A stretch of 59,336 bases of DNA, from positions 1 to 59,336 of the forward strand of contig DASYKU010000020.1 in NCBI GenBank assembly GCA_035995165.1, read 5' to 3'. The position numbers were made by a program, and so were the translations under genes. Shown here one piece after another: positions 18,700 to 27,041 of the stretch (position 1 is its first letter; each line of letters starts with the position of its first letter). The DNA is from Mycobacteriales bacterium (GTDB lineage Bacteria; Actinomycetota; Actinomycetes; Mycobacteriales; CADCTP01). The notes beneath the pieces are model-generated. The model was not told the DNA's origin. It ran no database searches and saw only the letters and a program-made list of their open reading frames with translations.

Positions 18700-19539
18700 G
18701 TGGACACCGCCGCGTTCGCCGCCCGGTTGCCGGCCTGCTTCGCGGCCGCCGATCTGTACGCGGACACGCCGCTCGATCGCCGCTTCGCCAAGGTCGTCGA
18801 GACCGTCGACGGGATGTCGACCGAGCACACGCTGACGCTGCTCAACCTGGCCGCGTCGATGCTGCCGGCCGGCGAGAGCTACCTGGAAGTGGGCTCGTAC
18901 CGGGGTCGTTCGGCGGTCGGTGCCGCGCTCGGCCACCCGGATGGGACGTTCACCGCGATCGAGAACTTCCGGGAGTTCGGGCTGGACCCGGCCGAGAGCG
19001 AGCGGTTGCTCCGGGCCGCACTGCGGGACTGGGACGTCGCCGAGCAGGTCCGGCTGCTGCCTGGCGATGCCTTCCGGCTGCTTCGCGGCGCGGTGCCCGG
19101 CCCGGCCGGCGTCTACTTCTACGACGGCGCGCACTCCCGGCTGGCCCAGCACCTCGGCCTCGGCCTGGCCGAGCCGGTGCTGGCCGACGAGGCCCTGGTC
19201 GTCGTCGACGACGCCTCCTGGCCTCAGGTCGAACGGTCCACGGCTCGCTACGTCGCCCGGCATCCCGGCTATCGCCTGCTGTTCGACCTGCGGGCCGAGC
19301 AGGCCGAGGACCCCCGCTGGTGCAACGGAGTCAAGGTGTACGCGTGGCATCGCCCCGCCGGCGCCCGAGGGCCACGCCTCGACCTGGCCTGGCGCCGGCT
19401 GGCGCACCTCTCCCTGCACGAACCGGCGCTCGCCGCGGCCTGGCGGGTGCTGCCCCGCTACCCACGACTGTCCGCCGCGCTCAAACGCGTCTACCTGCAC
19501 GGCGGGAGCGACGTCCCGCCCCCGGCCGAGAGGTGCTGA
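18700..19539 (+). CDS. Class I methyltransferase (Methyltransf_24 type), copy 1
   Basis: A 279-residue protein with the SAM-binding motif SYLEVGSYRGRSAVGAAL, the acidic TAIENFREFG after strand 2, VYFYDGAHSRLAQHL and the DEALVVVDDASWPQV segment seen in Methyltransf_24 proteins of glycan clusters. The GTG at 18700 is chosen because the paralog at 19541-20401 starts at the equivalent position with ATG (MDT..FAA). It starts 11 bases after the flippase stop. Its stop is one base away from the stop of the convergent paralog. A sugar O-methyltransferase role is inferred from context. Confidence 0.86.
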   Translation: MDTAAFAARLPACFAAADLYADTPLDRRFAKVVETVDGMSTEHTLTLLNLAASMLPAGESYLEVGSYRGRSAVGAALGHPDGTFTAIENFREFGLDPAESERLLRAALRDWDVAEQVRLLPGDAFRLLRGAVPGPAGVYFYDGAHSRLAQHLGLGLAEPVLADEALVVVDDASWPQVERSTARYVARHPGYRLLFDLRAEQAEDPRWCNGVKVYAWHRPAGARGPRLDLAWRRLAHLSLHEPALAAAWRVLPRYPRLSAALKRVYLHGGSDVPPPAERC

Positions 19540-19540
19540 T

Positions 19541-20401
19541 CTAGTCCGTCCCGCCGGGCCGCACCGGGTCCGGCTGCGCGACGGTCCGGGACCGCTTCGG
19601 CACCAGCCGGGTCGCCGCCGGCACCAGCCCGGGCCAGCGGTTCAGCGCGCGCCAGACCAGCGAGGTGGCCGGACCGCGGGCGTACACCTGCACCAGCCGC
19701 CGCCACCGCACGTCCACGCTCACGCGGCGCGGCGCCCCGGCGGGCCGTCGCCAGGCGAGCACGAGCAGGCCGTTCGCCCAGCGCGGGTCGTGGTCTCCCG
19801 CGGCCCGGATGTCCCGCAGCACGGTCCAGCCCGGGTGCCGGTCCAGGTAGCGGCGGGTCGCCGCCTCGACCATCGGGTACGACGAGTCGTCCACCAGCAC
19901 CAGGGCCTCGTCGGCCAGCAGCGGCTCGACCACGCCCAGAGCCAGGTAATGGGCCAGGCCGGTGTGCGCGCCGTCGTAGAAGTAGACCCCTACCGGCTCC
20001 GGCACCGCACCGGGCCGGGCCAGCACGGCGAAGCAGTCGCCGTCCCGCAGGACCAGCCGGTGCCCGGCGCCGTGCCGGGCCAGGTTGGCCAGCAGCTCGA
20101 CCCGGGACGCCTCGGCCAGCATGCCGAACTCGCGGAAGCTCTCCACCGCCACGTACGTACGATCCGGCGCGTCCAGCAGCGCCCCCGCCATCGACCGGCC
20201 CTTGAGCGTGCCGACCTCGAGGTACGCCTCCCCCGGCGGCAGCAGCCGGGCGGCCAGGTTGAGCGCCGCGAGCTCCGCCGCCGTGGAGTGCCCGGCGACC
20301 TCGGCCGTGATCGCGGTGAAGCGCGGGTCGGCCGGGACGCCGTCGGCCAGCGGGCCGTCGAACAGCCCGTCGAGGGCGGCCGCGAACGCCGAGGTGTCCA
20401 C
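19541..20401 (-). CDS. Class I methyltransferase (Methyltransf_24 type), copy 2
   Basis: A 286-residue paralog of the convergent gene. It has motif I AYLEVGTLKGRSMAGALL, the acidic VAVESFREFG, VYFYDGAHTGLAHYLALG and ADEALVLVDDSSYPMVE, all aligned with copy 1. It diverges mostly in the N-terminal 50 residues. The two genes lie tail to tail, so this looks like an old inverted duplication. It is divergent from the OafA-type acyltransferase across 57 bp. The substrate is probably a surface sugar. Confidence 0.86.
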   Translation of the reverse strand: MDTSAFAAALDGLFDGPLADGVPADPRFTAITAEVAGHSTAAELAALNLAARLLPPGEAYLEVGTLKGRSMAGALLDAPDRTYVAVESFREFGMLAEASRVELLANLARHGAGHRLVLRDGDCFAVLARPGAVPEPVGVYFYDGAHTGLAHYLALGVVEPLLADEALVLVDDSSYPMVEAATRRYLDRHPGWTVLRDIRAAGDHDPRWANGLLVLAWRRPAGAPRRVSVDVRWRRLVQVYARGPATSLVWRALNRWPGLVPAATRLVPKRSRTVAQPDPVRPGGTD

Positions 20402-20458
20402 TGCTGCTCCGTTTCGCAGGAGGAAAGGAGTCGGAGGCTAGCCCACTAAGCTGCCCGC

Positions 20459-22384
20459 GTGACGTCGGCGACGGGGCTGCGCTACCGGCCCGGGCTCGAC
20501 GGCATCCGGGCGGTCGCGGTGCTGGCCGTGCTGCTCTACCACGGTCAGGTCGGCTGGGCCCGCGGCGGATTCCTCGGCGTGGACGTGTTCTTCGTGCTCA
20601 GCGGCTACCTCATCACGGGGCTGTTGCTGACCGAGTGGCGGCGGTGGGGATCGATCGACCTGCGCCGGTTCTGGTTGCGGCGCGCCCGAAGGCTGCTGCC
20701 GGCGCTGTTCCTGCTCCTGACCGTGGTCTCGGTCGGCGCGGCGGCGCTGGCCTCGCCCGCGCAACGGGGGGCGCTGCGCGGCGACGCGCTCGCCACCCTC
20801 GGCTACGTCGCCAACTGGCGGTTCGTCCTGGCCGGCCGGTCCTACTTCGCGCAGTACGACGATCCGTCGCCGCTGCGGCACATGTGGTCGCTGGGCATCG
20901 AGGAGCAGTTCTATCTGCTCTACCCGCTGCTGCTGATCGGGCTGCTGAGCCTGGGCCTGCGCCGACGTGGGCTCGCCGCCGTACTCGGGCTCGGCGCGCT
21001 CGCGTCGGCCGGACTGGCCGCGCTGCTCTACCAGCCGGGCGCCGACCCGTCCCGGGTCTACTACGGCACCGACACCCGCCTGCAGGCGCTGCTGGTCGGC
21101 GCCGTCGCCGCCGTGCTGGCGGGCGAGGTGAGCACCCGCAACCGGCGTCCGGCGGCGTACGTGTCGATGGCCGGGCGGGAGGTCCCGCTGCCCGGTCGCG
21201 GGTCGAGCGGGCTGTTCGCGCTCGCCGGGCTGGGCGTCCTGCTGGTCGCGGCCCGGGACACCGCGGGCTGGCTCTATCAGGGCGGCTTCCTGCTCGTCGC
21301 CGCGCTGGCCGTGGTCGTCGTGCTGAGCGCGGCGGACGACCGGTCGACCACGGCCCGGCTGCTGTCCTGGGAGCCGCTGCGTCGCATCGGCCTGGTCTCC
21401 TATGGGCTCTACCTCTGGCACTGGCCGGTCTACGTCGTGCTCACCCCCGACCGGGTCGGCGCCCACGGCCCCGCGTTGCTGGTCCTCCGGCTCGCGGTCA
21501 CCGGACTGCTCGCCACCGCGTCGTACGTGCTGGTCGAACGGCCGGTCCGGGCCGGCGCGCTCGGCCGGCGCTGGCCCGCGCGGCGGCTGCGCCCGCTGAT
21601 CGCCGGCGTCCTGGTCGCCGTCGTCGCGGTCGTTCTCGGCGGTACCGCCGGGGCCGGGCCGCCCGCCGGGGCGCCGACCGCTCCGGCCGCGGCCCAGCAG
21701 CGCGGGTCGGACGACGTCGCCGCCTACCTGCTGGGTGACTCGGTGCCGTACAGCCTGCGGATCGGGTTCCGGCCCGAGACCGTGCCGGGGCTGTTCGTGG
21801 CCGGCAGTACCCAGCTCGGGTGCGGGTTGATCCCGGTGCCGCTGGCGGTGGACGGCCAGCCCAAGACGATCGACGCGCGATGCCGGCCGTGGGACGCCGC
21901 CTGGCCGGCCGACGTGACCGCGGTGAACCCGGACGTCGCCGTGCTCTTCCCCGGCATCGGCGAGCAGTTCGACCAGGTCGTGGGCGGCCGGATCGTCACG
22001 TTCGGCACTCCCGCGTACGAGCAGCACCTGGTCCGGGTGCTCGACTCCGACACCCGCCGGCTCGGCGTCGGCCGGCGGCCGGTCGCGCTGGTCACGGTCG
22101 GCTGCCACCAGGTGCCCGACAGCGGGCTCAGCCCCGACCCCGCGATCATCAACGACGAGTCCCGGGTGCGCTGGCTCAACGGGGTGCTGACCCGGTACGC
22201 CGCCCGCCAGGGCGGCCGGGTCACACTGCTGGACCTGCACGGCTTCCTCTGCGCCGACGGCTACGCCGCGACCCGCGACGGTGTCACGCTGCGCTCGGAC
22301 GGCCTGCACTTCAGCGGGGCCGGAGCGGCCGTGGTCTGGCGCTGGCTGGGCCCGCAGCTGATCCAGCTGGCCGGCCGGAACTAG
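20459..22384 (+). CDS. OafA/YrhL-type acyltransferase with C-terminal SGNH domain
   Basis: A 641-residue protein. The membrane half (to about residue 390) has the acyltransferase 3 hallmarks RPGLDGIRAVAVLAVLLYH, GVDVFFVLSGYLITG, RRARRLLPAL and MWSLGIEEQFYLLYPLLL. The extracytoplasmic C-terminal half is an SGNH hydrolase-like domain with the block I motif AYLLGDSVPYSL and the block V motif DGLHFSGAGA. Such fusions O-acetylate surface polysaccharides, the membrane part bringing the acetyl group across and the SGNH part transferring it. The start is GTG at 20459. It differs from the acyltransferase at 1093, which has no SGNH domain. Confidence 0.92.
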   Translation: MTSATGLRYRPGLDGIRAVAVLAVLLYHGQVGWARGGFLGVDVFFVLSGYLITGLLLTEWRRWGSIDLRRFWLRRARRLLPALFLLLTVVSVGAAALASPAQRGALRGDALATLGYVANWRFVLAGRSYFAQYDDPSPLRHMWSLGIEEQFYLLYPLLLIGLLSLGLRRRGLAAVLGLGALASAGLAALLYQPGADPSRVYYGTDTRLQALLVGAVAAVLAGEVSTRNRRPAAYVSMAGREVPLPGRGSSGLFALAGLGVLLVAARDTAGWLYQGGFLLVAALAVVVVLSAADDRSTTARLLSWEPLRRIGLVSYGLYLWHWPVYVVLTPDRVGAHGPALLVLRLAVTGLLATASYVLVERPVRAGALGRRWPARRLRPLIAGVLVAVVAVVLGGTAGAGPPAGAPTAPAAAQQRGSDDVAAYLLGDSVPYSLRIGFRPETVPGLFVAGSTQLGCGLIPVPLAVDGQPKTIDARCRPWDAAWPADVTAVNPDVAVLFPGIGEQFDQVVGGRIVTFGTPAYEQHLVRVLDSDTRRLGVGRRPVALVTVGCHQVPDSGLSPDPAIINDESRVRWLNGVLTRYAARQGGRVTLLDLHGFLCADGYAATRDGVTLRSDGLHFSGAGAAVVWRWLGPQLIQLAGRN

Positions 22385-22456
22385 CCGCAACCGGCGGGCC
22401 GAGCGACTGCGACGAGTCGGACGGCCGGCCAGGTCGAGGCGGTCCGGCGGGACGCG

Positions 22457-22813
22457 CTAGTCCCGGTAGATCGGGGACTCGCCGTCGTCGCTGCGGGTCC
22501 GCTCCTCCCGCCGGGACGAGCCGAAGACGAGCAGGCCGCCGACCGCGACGATCACGGCACCGCCCGCCAGGAAGCCCGCGTCCAGCTGGCGGCGCTCGCT
22601 GAGCCGGCCGCAGACGTTCTTCTGGAACTGGTCGGTAGGCGGCCGCAGCCCTGACCCGCAGGCGAACACGGGTCCCTGCGGACTCTGGATGTCGATCGGC
22701 GCGACCATCCGGTACGCCGCCAGGACCAGCACCAGCAGTCCCAGCAGCAGGAAGGCACGCGCTCCGCGGGTGAGCACGAAGACCGTCCGGCCGACCGGCC
22801 GCTGATCCGACAT
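22457..22813 (-). CDS. Two-helix small membrane protein, unknown function
   Basis: A 118-residue protein with two membrane helices (about residues 19-38 and 79-99). The loop between them contains two cysteines (VFACGSGLRPPT and KNVCGRL), which could form a disulfide outside the cell. The C-terminus is polar and charged. The ATG at 22813 is preferred over the GTG at 22870 because the longer form would run into the leader of the divergent kinase gene. I do not recognise a named family. Confidence 0.7.
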   Translation of the reverse strand: MSDQRPVGRTVFVLTRGARAFLLLGLLVLVLAAYRMVAPIDIQSPQGPVFACGSGLRPPTDQFQKNVCGRLSERRQLDAGFLAGGAVIVAVGGLLVFGSSRREERTRSDDGESPIYRD

Positions 22814-22890
22814 GCGCGGGAGCCTACGACACCAGCCGGTAACGCCCGGACCGGGTCGGTAGGGTGCCATGTCCGGTGAGGAGGCCTGCC

Positions 22891-23895
22891 GTGGTGGTCA
22901 GAGCTCGAGCGCCGTTGCGGCTCAGCTTCGCGGGTGGCGGGACCGACGTGGCGCCGTTCCCGGAGACCGAGGGCGGCGTCGTCCTGTCCGCCACCATCAA
23001 CCGGTACGCGTACGGCTCGCTGACGCCCCGCCAGGACGCCCGGATCTCCGTGCACTCGCTCGACCTCGGCGTCTCGCTCGACTTCGACGCGCGCGACGAG
23101 CCGACGTTCGACGGCCGGCTGGACCTGGTCAAGGCGGCGGTCCGGCGGCTCGGCGGCGACACGGCCGGCTTCGACCTGCTGCTGCAGTCCAACGCGCCGC
23201 CCGGGTCCGGGCTGGGCTCGTCCTCGACGATGCTCGTCGCGCTGGTCGGCCTGCTGCGCGAGCACCACCGGCTGCCGCTGACCGACTACGAGGTGGCCGA
23301 TCTCGCGTACCAGGCCGAGCGGGTCGACCTCCGGATCCGCGGCGGGCACCAGGACCACTACGCGGCCACGTTCGGCGGCTTCAACTTCATCGAGTTCGGC
23401 GAGCGGGTGATCGTCAACCCGCTGCGGGTGCGGGACGCGGTCGTCGACGAGCTCCAGCTGAACCTGCTGCTCTGCTACACCGGCACCACCCGGCAGTCCT
23501 CGAAGATCATCGAGGACCAGAGCGCGCGGCTGGCCGGCGGCGAGCTCGAGACGCTGGAGGGACTGCGGGCGCAGAAGGAGCTCGCGGTCGCGATGAAATC
23601 GGCGCTGCTGCGGGGTGAGCTGCCCGAGTTCGGCTCGCTGCTGGGCGAGGCCTGGAAGCAGAAGAAGCGGATGTCGCCGCTCATCGCCACCGACTTCATC
23701 GAGGAGGCGTACGACGTGGCGATGCGGGCCGGCGCGCTCGGCGGCAAGGTCACCGGGGCCGGGGGCGGCGGTTACATCCTCTTCTACTGCGACTTCGCCA
23801 GGAAGCACCGGCTGGCGGCGGCGCTGACCCGGATGGGTGGCGTCGTCACCGACTTCGCGTTCGAGCCCAAGGGGCTGACCACCTGGCGCGCGTGA
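22891..23895 (+). CDS. GHMP kinase, D-glycero-D-manno-heptose-7-phosphate kinase-like
   Basis: A sugar kinase of about 334 residues in the GHMP superfamily. The N-terminal RAPLRLSFAGGGTDVAPF is typical of HddA-type heptose-7-phosphate 1-kinases. The ATP loop is PPGSGLGSSSTMLVAL, and the C-terminal GHMP motif is GGKVTGAGGGGYILFYC. It should phosphorylate the anomeric carbon of a sugar 7-phosphate on the way to a GDP-activated sugar. The GTG at 22891 is chosen because AGGAGG lies six bases upstream; a longer GTG start at 22864 lacks a good ribosome site. No partner epimerase, isomerase or nucleotidyltransferase is in the window. Fucokinase-like activity is an alternative. Confidence 0.85.
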   Translation: MVVRARAPLRLSFAGGGTDVAPFPETEGGVVLSATINRYAYGSLTPRQDARISVHSLDLGVSLDFDARDEPTFDGRLDLVKAAVRRLGGDTAGFDLLLQSNAPPGSGLGSSSTMLVALVGLLREHHRLPLTDYEVADLAYQAERVDLRIRGGHQDHYAATFGGFNFIEFGERVIVNPLRVRDAVVDELQLNLLLCYTGTTRQSSKIIEDQSARLAGGELETLEGLRAQKELAVAMKSALLRGELPEFGSLLGEAWKQKKRMSPLIATDFIEEAYDVAMRAGALGGKVTGAGGGGYILFYCDFARKHRLAAALTRMGGVVTDFAFEPKGLTTWRA

Positions 23896-23973
23896 GCCGC
23901 CCCGTCATCCCACGCCGGTAAGCCCGTCCGTGATACCAAGTGCGCGCGGCCGTCGATCCCGGGAGAATTCGCT

Positions 23974-25221
23974 CTGACCACCACCACCTCACCGCTGCCC
24001 GGCGCGCCGGTCGAGCGGACGGCGACCTCGGGCGGCATCGCCGCTGCGGTCGGCACCACCGCGGCCAACGTCCTGTCGTACGGGTTGAGCCTGGCCGGGG
24101 CCCGGCTGCTCGTGCCGTCCGAGTACGGCGTGCTGGTCGCGTTGCTCGCGGTCACCCTGGTCGCCTCCGTGCCCGCGCTGGCGCTGCAAGCGGTGGTCGC
24201 GGTCCGGGTCGTCCGGGCGCCGGTGGCCGACCGCGGCCGGGTGGTGGCCGAGTCGCTGGGCCTCGGGCTCGCCGCCGGGGCCGCGATGGTCCTGGTCGGG
24301 CTGGCCGCCACGCCGGTGCTGGACCGGTTCCTCGCCCTCGGCGGACCCGGGCCGACGATCTGGGTCGCGATCGCGGTCGGCGCGACCACCGTGCTCGCGG
24401 TGCCGCAGGGCGTCGCCCAGGGCCGGCAGGACTTCCACCGGCTCGCGCTGATCCTGGTCGTGTACGCGGCGGTCCGGCTGGTCGGTGGGCTCGCCGGGCT
24501 GATCCTCTTCGACTCCGTGACCGGCGCGCTGGCCGGGGTGGCCGCCGGGGTGGCGGCGTCGCTCGTCGTCGCCTGGGTGCTGACCGGGCGGCCGCGGCCG
24601 GCCCGCGGCGGCTGGCGGGTACGGGAGCTGCTGGTCGCCGGGCAGGCGCTGGCCGGGCTCTACCTGCTGACCAACCTCGACCCGGTGCTGGCGCGGCACT
24701 ATCTGCCCGCGGCCGAGGCCGGGCTGTACGGCGCGGGCGCGGTGCTGGCCAAGGCCGCGTTCTTCCTGCCGCAGGCGGTCGTGCTGGTGCTGTTCCCGCG
24801 GCTGGCGTCGGCGCCCCGGCCGGGCCGGACGCTCTGGGCCGGGCTGGCCGCGCTGGCCGGGCTCGGGCTGCTGATGACGGTGGTGACGCGGCTGGCCGGC
24901 GGGCTCGCGGTCACCGCGGTCGGCGGCGACGCGTACCGGGAGCTGGCCGGGCCGGCCTGGTTGTTCGTGGCGGTCGGGTCGGCGCTCGGCGTGGTCCAGT
25001 TGCTGCTCTACGCGCAGCTCACCGCGGCCCGGGCGACCGCGACGATCGCGGTCTGGGCCGTGGTCGCGGTCGAAGCGGTCGTGGTCGCGACGATCTCGCA
25101 CGGCAGCCTGGTCGAGGTCGTCAGTGCCGCGCTCGGGACCGCGCTCGTCGCGGCCGTGCTCGGCCTCGCCTGGACCGCCCGCTCCCACCGCCCGACCCCC
25201 ACCCCCACCCCCGCCGCCTGA
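23974..25221 (+). CDS. Second Wzx-type flippase, probable CTG start
   Basis: A polytopic MOP-superfamily flippase of about 415 residues. The first helix (GGIAAAVGTTAANVLSYGLS) and SLAGARLLVPSEYGVLVALL are typical. The frame is open back to the stop of the kinase gene at 23895, but it has no ATG, GTG or TTG until a TTG at 24085 that would cut the first helix in half. A CTG at 23974, eight bases after GGGAG, gives a full N-terminus, so this start is proposed. If TTG 24085 is used the protein has 378 residues. It lies 78 bp after the kinase gene on the same strand. Confidence 0.82.
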   Translation: MTTTTSPLPGAPVERTATSGGIAAAVGTTAANVLSYGLSLAGARLLVPSEYGVLVALLAVTLVASVPALALQAVVAVRVVRAPVADRGRVVAESLGLGLAAGAAMVLVGLAATPVLDRFLALGGPGPTIWVAIAVGATTVLAVPQGVAQGRQDFHRLALILVVYAAVRLVGGLAGLILFDSVTGALAGVAAGVAASLVVAWVLTGRPRPARGGWRVRELLVAGQALAGLYLLTNLDPVLARHYLPAAEAGLYGAGAVLAKAAFFLPQAVVLVLFPRLASAPRPGRTLWAGLAALAGLGLLMTVVTRLAGGLAVTAVGGDAYRELAGPAWLFVAVGSALGVVQLLLYAQLTAARATATIAVWAVVAVEAVVVATISHGSLVEVVSAALGTALVAAVLGLAWTARSHRPTPTPTPAA

Positions 25222-25280
25222 CCACCGCCAGACGCGGGCGCGCGCCCCGCGCCCGCGCGCCGAAGGCCCACGGGCCGGGC

Positions 25281-25349
25281 GGGCCGAGGGCGTGGGCCGG
25301 GCCGGGCCGAGGGCGTGGGCCGGGCCGGGCCGAGGGCGTGGGCCGGGCC
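25281..25349. repeat. Three perfect 23-bp tandem repeats
   Basis: Three identical 23-bp units run at 25281-25303, 25304-25326 and 25327-25349 in the 331-bp gap between the flippase and the convergent hydrolase gene. They are made almost wholly of G and C. Open frames cross them on both strands but show no protein-like features. Confidence 0.93.
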
Positions 25350-25365
25350 GGGCCGGGGTCGACGG

Positions 25366-25533
25366 CCCGTGGGCCGACTGCCCGGGGGCCGTGGCCCGTG
25401 GTCGTCGCCCGTGGTCGACGCCCGTGGTCGACGCCCGTGGTCGACGGCCCGGGGGTCGACTGCCCGGGGGTCGACTGCCCGGGCGGACCGCCCGGGCCGA
25501 CCGCCCGGGGCCGACTGCCCGGGGGGCGGGGGC
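25366..25533. repeat. Degenerate 13-15-bp tandem array
   Basis: About a dozen units of 13-15 bases, each beginning CCCG and most ending in (T/C)CGAC(T/C)G, follow the 23-bp repeats with few other bases between. Units at 25408, 25421 and 25434 are identical over 13 bases; those at 25448 and 25463 are identical over 15. Later units turn into CCCGGG variants. The array ends about 20 bases before the hydrolase stop codon. Confidence 0.85.
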
Positions 25534-25552
25534 CGACGAGCCGGCGGGCGCG

Positions 25553-26974
25553 TCAGCTGGTTGCGGCGGGCCAGGGGGCGGGACGGTAGGTGAGGTCCAG
25601 CCCGGTGTCGGACCCGAACGCCTTCGTCACCGTCTGCCCGACCGGATAGACGCCACTGCGCACCCAGCCGTCCAGCAGCGTGACCGTCCCGGTCAGCTCG
25701 TCGGTGGTGAAGTTGCAGTGCCCGGCCCCGTACGGCGCGGGCTTCGGGTACGTCGCCGGCGCCTTCGTGAACAGCTGCACCAGGTCCGCCGTCTTCGCCG
25801 TCGACTTGGCGACCTTGTCGGCGAACACGCCCTCGTTCTGCACCAGCACCAGCGGGTCGGCCTCGGTGTGCACGGTCAGCGTCGGAACCTTGATGTCGCC
25901 GGTCGGCGTGCCGAGGCCGGCGAAGGAGGACCGGGCCGCGGCGTCCGGGCTGATCCGCGCCCCGCGGTCGAGCAGGGCCAGGTTGGCGGCGGTCGAGCGG
26001 GGCGCGACGGTCTCGATGAGCGACTTCTCCGCCGGCGAGACCCGCGGCGCGTAGTCCGCGTCGGTGTTGCCGGACGGGTTGCCGTCGACCCGCTGCTCGA
26101 TCTCCTGCCGGACGGTCGTGCTGAACACGAGCCCGGTGACGATGCCCTCGACCAGCGCCGCCCCGCGCGACTGCAACGTGGAACCGTCGTAGTCGACGGT
26201 CTGCGTGGGCGCGTCCACCAGAGCCGCGATGAGCAGCAGCTTGGCGATACCGGCCGGCGTGTTGGCCGCCGCCAGCACGGCCTTGTAGGCGACATCGAAG
26301 TTCGCCGACGCGTCCTGGAACGAGGTGTAGCCGTCGATCTTGAACGAGGGCGCCAGCAGGGTCTTCACCGCGTACCCGAGGTCGAGCGCGACGTCGAAGT
26401 TGAGGTTGGAGCCGCCGATCACGCCGCACATCGGCGCCGCGCCGGCGATCCAGTCCGGGTGCTTCTCGGCCAGCAGCTCGGTGATCAGGCCGCCCAGCGA
26501 CTCGCCCCAGACGTACGTCCGGTTCGGCGTGCCGATCTTCGAGGTGAAGAAGTCGTGCACCTGCTCGCCGGCCGCGACCCCGTCCGCGACGGCCCAGCCG
26601 TTGGTCTTGTAGGACGAGCCGGCCAGCGCGTAGCCCGCCGCCAGCAGCGCGGTCGCGGCCTCGTCGCTGGGCGCGGACTGCGCGTCGGTCGTCACCGGCG
26701 CGAAGTCCGGCGGCGACGACTCGGCCTGCCGGTAGCCGTGCGAGAACAGCAGCAGCGTGCCGTTCCACTTCGCCGGCATCTTCACCTCGTACTTGGCGCC
26801 GGCGAGGGTGCCGGCGCAGGCCACCTTGTCGCAGCCGGTGAACGCGACGTCGGTCGCGGTCGACCGGACGGAGTCCTCCCGGCTCCGTGCGGCCGGCTGG
26901 GAGCCGCAGGCGGACAGCAGCAACACCACCGCGGCGGCCACCAGGGCCCGGCCGCGCCACGACACCGTGACCAT
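25553..26974 (-). CDS. Secreted alpha/beta-hydrolase lipoprotein
   Basis: A 473-residue protein with a lipoprotein signal (helix, then LLLSACGS, acylated Cys23). It is followed by an alpha/beta-hydrolase domain with nucleophile elbow GESLGG (Ser159), a preceding LLLFSHGYRQ segment that fits the oxyanion region, and late candidates for the acid and base (HTEADPLV and GAGHCNF). It should be an extracellular membrane-anchored esterase, lipase or peptidase; the substrate is unknown. It lies 67 bases after polA on the same strand. The gene's 3' end borders the GC-rich repeat arrays. Confidence 0.86.
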   Translation of the reverse strand: MVTVSWRGRALVAAAVVLLLSACGSQPAARSREDSVRSTATDVAFTGCDKVACAGTLAGAKYEVKMPAKWNGTLLLFSHGYRQAESSPPDFAPVTTDAQSAPSDEAATALLAAGYALAGSSYKTNGWAVADGVAAGEQVHDFFTSKIGTPNRTYVWGESLGGLITELLAEKHPDWIAGAAPMCGVIGGSNLNFDVALDLGYAVKTLLAPSFKIDGYTSFQDASANFDVAYKAVLAAANTPAGIAKLLLIAALVDAPTQTVDYDGSTLQSRGAALVEGIVTGLVFSTTVRQEIEQRVDGNPSGNTDADYAPRVSPAEKSLIETVAPRSTAANLALLDRGARISPDAAARSSFAGLGTPTGDIKVPTLTVHTEADPLVLVQNEGVFADKVAKSTAKTADLVQLFTKAPATYPKPAPYGAGHCNFTTDELTGTVTLLDGWVRSGVYPVGQTVTKAFGSDTGLDLTYRPAPWPAATS

Positions 26975-27041
26975 GGGCCGCAGTCTGGCAGACCCCCCGG
27001 TGACCCCCGCGTGAACCCGCCCGGCAGCCGGTCCCGACGGC

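Noticed and set aside
13372-19539. Plus-strand open frame of 2055 codons
   Set aside because: Only the last 280 codons (from 18700) form a real protein, the methyltransferase. The rest is antisense to the AftD paralog and out of frame with the flippase.
25281-25533. Possible CRISPR array
   Set aside because: The units are directly adjacent with no unique spacers between them, they are too short, and no cas gene is near.
25366-25552. Protein-like extension of the hydrolase or flippase through the repeat array
   Set aside because: The hydrolase has its own stop at 25553 and the flippase its stop at 25219-25221; frames through the array code for repetitive low-complexity peptides.
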